A DNA stretch of 9,898 bases from positions 1-9,898 of the forward strand of contig JAFOZN010000213.1 of NCBI GenBank assembly GCA_017391185.1. The letters are read 5' to 3'. The translations under genes were made by a program, and so were the position numbers. The notes under the pieces are model-generated. The model searched no databases. It saw only the letters and a program-made list of their open reading frames with translations, and was not told where the DNA came from. Within the stretch, counting starts at the first letter, position 1. Each line of letters opens with the position of its first letter. The DNA comes from Alistipes sp. (GTDB lineage: Bacteria; Bacteroidota; Bacteroidia; Bacteroidales; Rikenellaceae). Shown here piece after piece: positions 6,890 to 9,898 of this stretch.

Positions 6890-6907
6890 CGTTTTTATGC
6901 GTAGGAT

Positions 6908-7345
6908 TTACAAATCCTCCTTACCTGAGTGCTTAAACATATATGTTGCGAAAAATTTAATCGCGGCTGCCGTTGGAATCACGATCATCGCCATTATCCA
7001 TATTGCCTTGCTATTAATGATTGTACCACTCTTAAAAAAGCCTACAATCGCTATGATCACCACTCCTACTGCAACTCCTACGCCGACAGCTGTACTCCAC
7101 TTGGCCCATCTGCGCCAAAAGTATCGAGCCCCGATGCGCCAATTCACCACATTCTCCCACACAAACAGGGCAAACGTACCCGCCAAGGCAATCCAAGTCA
7201 TAATATCATCCAGAAGATCCCAACGCGAAGCATCGCCAATAAAGGGTTCCTCCATCTTAGCTATATAATGTACTCCCATAGCGAAAAGCACCAAAGCTCC
7301 CCATGAGTTTCTAAACCATTTACTATTTACTCCACCCTCAGCCAT
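6908..7345 (-). CDS. Small membrane protein with EPFIGDxxRW motif (paralogue of the upstream gene)
   Basis: A 145-residue protein of unknown function with about four transmembrane segments (12-29, 46-64, 84-104, 113-133) and a short charged C-terminus. The loop between the first two helices holds KMEEPFIGDASRWDLLDDIM (30-49). The first half aligns with the whole 75-residue upstream protein: over residues 25-49 I count 13 of 25 identities. That homology is the main evidence that this frame, not the two antisense frames, is coding. The second half (75-145) is an extra two-helix part absent from the partner. Its ATG lies 19 bases inside the upstream gene, so the two are co-translated. Confidence 0.82.
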   Translation of the reverse strand: MAEGGVNSKWFRNSWGALVLFAMGVHYIAKMEEPFIGDASRWDLLDDIMTWIALAGTFALFVWENVVNWRIGARYFWRRWAKWSTAVGVGVAVGVVIIAIVGFFKSGTIINSKAIWIMAMIVIPTAAAIKFFATYMFKHSGKEDL

Positions 7346-7554
7346 TTTCTCAAAACATTTTTAATACTATACACAAAAGATACTACGGCACAGACTGTGG
7401 CAACTGATATCATGATATAATACAATATCTGCCATCTGGCTGGATCTCCCACAAAAGGTTCTTGCATTTCAGATATATGCCCCACGGCGACCGTAAGCAA
7501 CATCCACACCGAGAACAAAAATTTAAACCAAACGCGCTTTTTACCCTCCTCCAT
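7327..7554 (-). CDS. Small two-helix membrane protein with EPFVGDxxRW motif
   Basis: A 75-residue protein with two transmembrane segments (about 9-27 and 43-63), joined by a loop containing EMQEPFVGDPARWQILYYIM (29-48), and a basic C-terminal tail (KNVLRKWLR). It is homologous to the first half of the next gene's product, which points to an old tandem duplication. The family is unknown to me. Its ATG lies 105 bases after the Arc-like gene's stop codon, with a possible 23-codon ORF in between. The next gene overlaps it by 19 bases. Confidence 0.8.
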   Translation of the reverse strand: MEEGKKRVWFKFLFSVWMLLTVAVGHISEMQEPFVGDPARWQILYYIMISVATVCAVVSFVYSIKNVLRKWLRVE

Positions 7555-7557
7555 AAC

Positions 7558-7629
7558 TTAGATATTTATCGCCGACAACGCTTTTGCAATTGTCACACAC
7601 AAAGCAACCATCAAAACACAAAACTCCAT
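7558..7629 (-). CDS. Possible 23-residue hydrophobic small protein
   Basis: The 104-base gap between the Arc-like gene and the 75-residue membrane protein gene contains an ATG-started frame reading MEFCVLMVALCVTIAKALSAINI and then TAA. It is almost entirely hydrophobic apart from one Glu and one Lys, long enough for a single membrane span. A purine-rich stretch (AGGTGAGGAATTTAAGG on the minus strand) lies 6 to 22 bases before the ATG. The stop is 3 bases before the next ATG. It could be a small membrane protein, a translational-coupling leader, or chance. No comparative evidence is available here. Confidence 0.35.
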   Translation of the reverse strand: MEFCVLMVALCVTIAKALSAINI

Positions 7630-7658
7630 AACTCTCAGCCTTAAATTCCTCACCTAAT

Positions 7659-7862
7659 CTATTCTGTATCTTGCTCAGGGGTGGTATCACTGCCCTTCTT
7701 TGATTTTTTGAGTCTGCCACTACGCCGCAAAGCATCGGCGATGATCCACTGCAACTGGCCGTTGGTGGAGCGGAATTCATCTTCCGCCCACTTCTCCAAC
7801 GCCTCCATTGTAGCGGCATCGACTCGCAAGATAAAGCTCTTATTTTCCGATTTCTTTGCCAT
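7659..7862 (-). CDS. Arc-like ribbon-helix-helix DNA-binding protein
   Basis: A 67-residue protein whose first 50 residues resemble Arc/CopG-type ribbon-helix-helix proteins. A short strand KSFILRVDAATM (8-19), used in this fold for DNA contact and dimerisation, is followed by two helices (EALEKWAEDEFRS, 20-32, and NGQLQWIIADALRRSGR, 34-50) and a charged, disordered tail. The gene begins 12 bases after the SPFH gene, and I recall this SPFH/Arc-like pairing in other bacteria. Ribbon-helix-helix proteins commonly repress their own operons through repeated short operators. Two TGATATCA palindromes 11 bp apart at the operon promoter (8851-8869) are a natural candidate site. That link is inferred. 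An antitoxin role is possible in this fold, but no toxin-like partner is obvious. Confidence 0.85.
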   Translation of the reverse strand: MAKKSENKSFILRVDAATMEALEKWAEDEFRSTNGQLQWIIADALRRSGRLKKSKKGSDTTPEQDTE

Positions 7863-7874
7863 TAGGACATTTTA

Positions 7875-8825
7875 TTAATGATGCATAGTTCCTGCATTAA
7901 CCACAGGCTGAGCCGACTCATCGGCACACAAGACTACCAACAAGTTGGTCACCATTGCAGCCTTGCGCTCATCATCAAGCTCGATGACCTCATCGTCAGC
8001 CAAGCGGTCAATGGCCATTTTAACCATCGAAACAGCACCATCGACAATCTTCTCGCGTGCCGAAATGATAGCATCTGCCTGCTGACGGCGCAACATAACG
8101 GCTGCGATCTCTGGAGCATAAGCCAAGTAGTTGATACGAGCCTCGACAACCTCTATGCCCGCGATAGCCAAACGCTCTGACAAACGCGCCTCCAGCAACT
8201 CATTCACCTCATCGCTACTGCTACGCAATGTAACTTCATCACCCGAAGCGGTATTATCATCATAAGCATAACAACCTGCCACCTGACGCAACGCAGCATC
8301 ACTCTGCACCGACACAAAGTTCTCCAACATACGCATACGACTGCTCTGAGAGACCTGACCAGCCTCATTTGGCGAAGCATCGATATCGAACACAGCACGA
8401 TAAATCTCATCGCGCTTCAAACGCCACACAAGCACCAAACCAATCATGATTGGATTACCCGACTTATCGTTTACCTTGATAGGCTCAGCATTGAGGTTGC
8501 GTGCTCGAAGCGAGATTTTCTTAGCAGACATAAGAAAATTAACCCACCAGAAACCTGTCTCATAGAACGATCCGCAATACTTACCAAAGAAGGTCAATAC
8601 TCGCGCCTCATTAGGCTCCAAAAGGATAAAGCCACTCATCGCTACCAAGAAGAAGATGATGAGCAATACTCCCACAACAAGCAAAGTAACGCCAAGCGAA
8701 ACAGATTCCAGCTCAGTAGCCTTAACAATAAGTAATACCGAAGCCACCAAGCCCAACAAAATCAAACCCAATGCTACAAAGCCGTTAACCTTCCAGCCCT
8801 TGTACTCAAAATTTTTGTTCTCCAT
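7875..8825 (-). CDS. SPFH/band 7 (stomatin-like) membrane protein
   Basis: A 316-residue SPFH-domain protein, first gene of the operon. Two transmembrane segments (about 14-35 and 43-67) form an N-terminal hairpin. The SPFH domain begins at ILLEPNEARVLTFFGKYCG (67-85) and runs to about 235, including KISLRARNLNAEPIKVNDKSGNPIMIGLVLVWRL, the segment typical of this family. A helix follows: APEIAAVMLRRQQADAIISAREKIVDGAV (237-265). Such proteins oligomerise into membrane-microdomain scaffolds or cages that organise other membrane proteins or proteases. Here the small membrane proteins downstream are candidate clients, which is inference. The ATG at 8825-8823 lies about 40 bases after the predicted transcription start. 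The stop is 12 bases before the Arc-like gene. Confidence 0.92.
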   Translation of the reverse strand: MENKNFEYKGWKVNGFVALGLILLGLVASVLLIVKATELESVSLGVTLLVVGVLLIIFFLVAMSGFILLEPNEARVLTFFGKYCGSFYETGFWWVNFLMSAKKISLRARNLNAEPIKVNDKSGNPIMIGLVLVWRLKRDEIYRAVFDIDASPNEAGQVSQSSRMRMLENFVSVQSDAALRQVAGCYAYDDNTASGDEVTLRSSSDEVNELLEARLSERLAIAGIEVVEARINYLAYAPEIAAVMLRRQQADAIISAREKIVDGAVSMVKMAIDRLADDEVIELDDERKAAMVTNLLVVLCADESAQPVVNAGTMHH

Positions 8826-8850
8826 AGTCTTATAGTTTTAAAGTTATATT

Positions 8851-8869
8851 TGATATCATTTTGATATCA
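8851..8869. promoter_or_regulatory. Tandem TGATATCA palindromes, candidate operator of the SPFH operon
   Basis: Two exact copies of the 8-bp palindrome TGATATCA stand at 8851-8858 and 8862-8869, 11 bp (one helical turn) apart. A weaker third copy (AGATATAG, 8873-8880) continues the same period into the -7 box. They cover the predicted start of the minus-strand transcript. This arrangement resembles operators of Arc/CopG-type repressors, and such a protein is encoded second in the operon. Confidence 0.55.
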
Positions 8870-8901
8870 CAAAGATATAGTCAAATTTAATAGGATACAA
8901 A
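8870..8901 (-). promoter_or_regulatory. Promoter of the SPFH operon
   Basis: On the minus strand a -33 TTTG (8901-8898) is followed after exactly 20 bases by TATCTTTG (8877-8870), a perfect Bacteroidetes sigma-A promoter. Transcription should start near 8863, within the tandem palindromes. No other strong promoter was noticed inside the operon. Confidence 0.8.
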
Positions 8902-8924
8902 ATATTTTCACACTTTTTTTTCGA

Positions 8925-8932
8925 TATTTTTG
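8925..8932 (+). promoter_or_regulatory. -7 box of the EEP-fold lipoprotein gene
   Basis: TATTTTTG fits TAnnTTTG exactly. The -33 region is only T-rich (TTTTC at 8904-8908). The predicted leader, about 50 bases, contains the inverted repeat TGTAA-N2-TTACA (8951-8962). This promoter points away from the SPFH operon promoter, with the -7 boxes 47 bp apart. Confidence 0.5.
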
Positions 8933-8991
8933 TACGATATGGCTCAAAAGTGTAATTTTACATAGGCTAATGATAAAAACAAAAAAAACAT

Positions 8992-9756
8992 ATGAGAAAG
9001 TATATAATATTGGTATGCCTCGCTGCATCAATGATCGCTTGTTCCACCCCAAAAGAGTTGGGAGTGATGAGTTACAACGTACACAATGCCATCGGCATGG
9101 ATAAAATCACATCCTATGAGCGTATTGCCAAGATCATAAGCGATTCTAAGGTCGATGTTGTCGCTGTGCAAGAGTTGGATAGCGTCACAACACGATCAAA
9201 GGGCGTAGATGTATTGAAAGCTATAGCCGAGAATTGCGATATGTACCCCACATTCGGTGGCTCGATAGATTTTCAAGGCGGGAAATATGGCATCGGAATA
9301 CTCTCCAAAGAGAAGCCTCTTTCATATTACAGAGTCCCACTCCCATGCCGTTCTGAGCCACGCTCATTACTCGTAGCAGAGTTTGAGGACTACTACTTCT
9401 GCTCTACACACCTATCCCTGCACGCAGAGGATCGACTCTCTTCGGCAAAAATCATTGTCGAAGAGCTAAGCAAACTCGACAAGCCCGCTTTGATTGCTGG
9501 AGATTTCAATGCCCAACCCGAAGAGGAGTCTATGCTCTACCTCTCAAAGCATATGAATATCTACAAGAAGGGGGATTCACCTCACGCTGAGAACCCTTCG
9601 CCATATACATTTCCTGCCAACAAACCCAGCACGGAGATTGATTACATCTGTTCATTTGATCCTCAACAGAAGATCAAACTCACCTCACATTATACAAAAC
9701 ATGCTCCCGTAGAGTCAGATCACGCACCAATCGTAGCATGGTTGGAGATAAAATAG
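8992..9756 (+). CDS. Endonuclease/exonuclease/phosphatase-fold lipoprotein
   Basis: A 254-residue metal-dependent phosphoesterase of the EEP superfamily (DNase I, APE1, inositol-phosphatase and sphingomyelinase relatives). An N-terminal signal ends in a lipobox, SMIAC, with Cys17 as the lipidated residue, so the protein is probably membrane-anchored outside the cytoplasm. Catalytic positions by analogy with APE1: Asn29 (SYNVHN), Glu61 (QELD), Asp171 and Asn173 (GDFN), Asp217 (EIDYI), Asp243 and His244 (SDH). His140 in the STHLSLH segment is also family-typical. All are present, so it should be active. The substrate cannot be told from sequence; nucleic acid, phospholipid head groups or sugar phosphates are all possible. 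The ATG follows an A-rich leader. It is transcribed alone, divergently from the SPFH operon. Confidence 0.9.
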   Translation: MRKYIILVCLAASMIACSTPKELGVMSYNVHNAIGMDKITSYERIAKIISDSKVDVVAVQELDSVTTRSKGVDVLKAIAENCDMYPTFGGSIDFQGGKYGIGILSKEKPLSYYRVPLPCRSEPRSLLVAEFEDYYFCSTHLSLHAEDRLSSAKIIVEELSKLDKPALIAGDFNAQPEEESMLYLSKHMNIYKKGDSPHAENPSPYTFPANKPSTEIDYICSFDPQQKIKLTSHYTKHAPVESDHAPIVAWLEIK

Positions 9757-9797
9757 GGGTATTAGACAAGAAAAAGGTAAAAAAAACTGCAAAAAAA

Positions 9798-9829
9798 TTT
9801 GCACCGACCAAATAAAGTATCTATCTTTG
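9798..9829 (+). promoter_or_regulatory. Promoter of the tRNA gene
   Basis: TTTG (9798-9801), a 20-base spacer and TATCTTTG (9822-9829) form a perfect Bacteroidetes promoter. Transcription would begin near 9836, about 29 bases before the mature tRNA 5' end. The spacer after the EEP gene (9757-9797) shows no clear terminator hairpin. Confidence 0.8.
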
Positions 9830-9864
9830 CACTCGCTTCGGTAAAGGAAGCAAAAAGATAGTTT

Positions 9865-9898
9865 CGGGATGTAGCGCAGTCCGGTTAGCGCACCTGCT
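9865..9898 (+). tRNA. tRNA gene, 5' part only, probably tRNA-Pro
   Basis: The last 34 bases fold as the first half of a tRNA: acceptor strand CGGGATG (9865-9871), T8-A9, D stem GCGC (9874-9877) pairing with GCGC (9888-9891), a D loop with GG (AGTCCGGTTA), and the 5' anticodon stem CCTGC (9893-9897). The window ends at position 32, before the anticodon. A C at position 1 with this D arm is typical of bacterial tRNA-Pro and close to Bacteroidales tRNA-Pro as I recall it, but the identity is inferred. Confidence 0.8.

Noticed and set aside
6897..7306. Two plus-strand frames of 123-125 codons opposite the 145-residue membrane protein gene
   Set aside because: The minus-strand frame is supported by homology to the adjacent 75-residue protein and by operon overlap. 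The plus frames have no promoter, homology or context.
7541..7819. Minus-strand frame ending in a cysteine-rich segment (LCFDGCFVCDNC) that looks like a zinc ribbon
   Set aside because: Most of it overlaps the well-supported Arc-like gene in another frame. The cysteine part has no start codon of its own, and the same bases hold the more gene-like 23-codon frame.
7659..7862. Arc-like protein as an antitoxin of a toxin-antitoxin pair
   Set aside because: Its neighbours are an SPFH protein and small membrane proteins; no recognisable toxin is adjacent. An operon regulator fits better, though this is not proven.
8867..9052. Minus-strand hydrophobic frame of 61 codons upstream of the SPFH gene
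   Set aside because: It overlaps the start of the EEP lipoprotein gene and covers both divergent promoters. Its hydrophobicity follows from AT-rich DNA and the complement of a signal peptide.

Overview
The window looks like the chromosome of an anaerobic, gut-type member of the Bacteroidales. The strongest sign is a set of promoter cores fitting the Bacteroidetes consensus TTTG-N19-22-TAnnTTTG. Leaders before start codons are A-rich with weak or absent Shine-Dalgarno sequences. Several proteins resemble Bacteroidales families: a MeaB with a long N-terminus, a class III sirtuin without zinc cysteines, and an SPFH protein paired with a small Arc-like protein. The genus cannot be fixed from this sequence. 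I see no insertion sequence, phage gene, CRISPR array or integration scar, and no gene-free stretch longer than 256 bases.

Positions 1-3650 hold part of the succinate/propionate (methylmalonyl-CoA) pathway, divergently arranged. On the minus strand a methylmalonyl-CoA epimerase gene precedes a carboxyltransferase gene of the MmdA/PccB type, which runs off the left edge. On the plus strand a secreted thioredoxin-like protein with a degenerate SxxC site sits one base ahead of meaB, the GTPase chaperone of B12-dependent methylmalonyl-CoA mutase. A strong hairpin closes this unit. The mutase itself is not in the window.

Positions 3664-5240 hold a single-gene unit for a PLP beta-eliminating lyase related to tyrosine phenol-lyase and tryptophanase. 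It keeps the phenol-recognition residues of tyrosine phenol-lyase but has lost a conserved cofactor-contacting arginine. It ends at a bidirectional terminator shared with the converging operon.

Positions 8901 down to 5211 are a compact minus-strand operon of seven genes plus a possible 23-codon ORF: SPFH membrane protein, Arc/ribbon-helix-helix protein, (tiny hydrophobic ORF), two small paralogous membrane proteins sharing an EPF(I/V)GDxxRW motif, a four-helix membrane protein, a CobB/SIRT5-type sirtuin, and an L,D-transpeptidase-fold protein without a signal peptide. The genes overlap or nearly touch. The promoter is a near-perfect consensus, and just downstream of its -7 box are two copies of the palindrome TGATATCA exactly 11 bp apart, a plausible operator for the operon's own Arc-like protein. 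This operon is the best candidate here for an undescribed system.

Positions 8925-9898 hold a divergent gene for an endonuclease/exonuclease/phosphatase-fold lipoprotein, then a consensus promoter and the first 34 bases of a tRNA gene, probably tRNA-Pro, cut by the window end.
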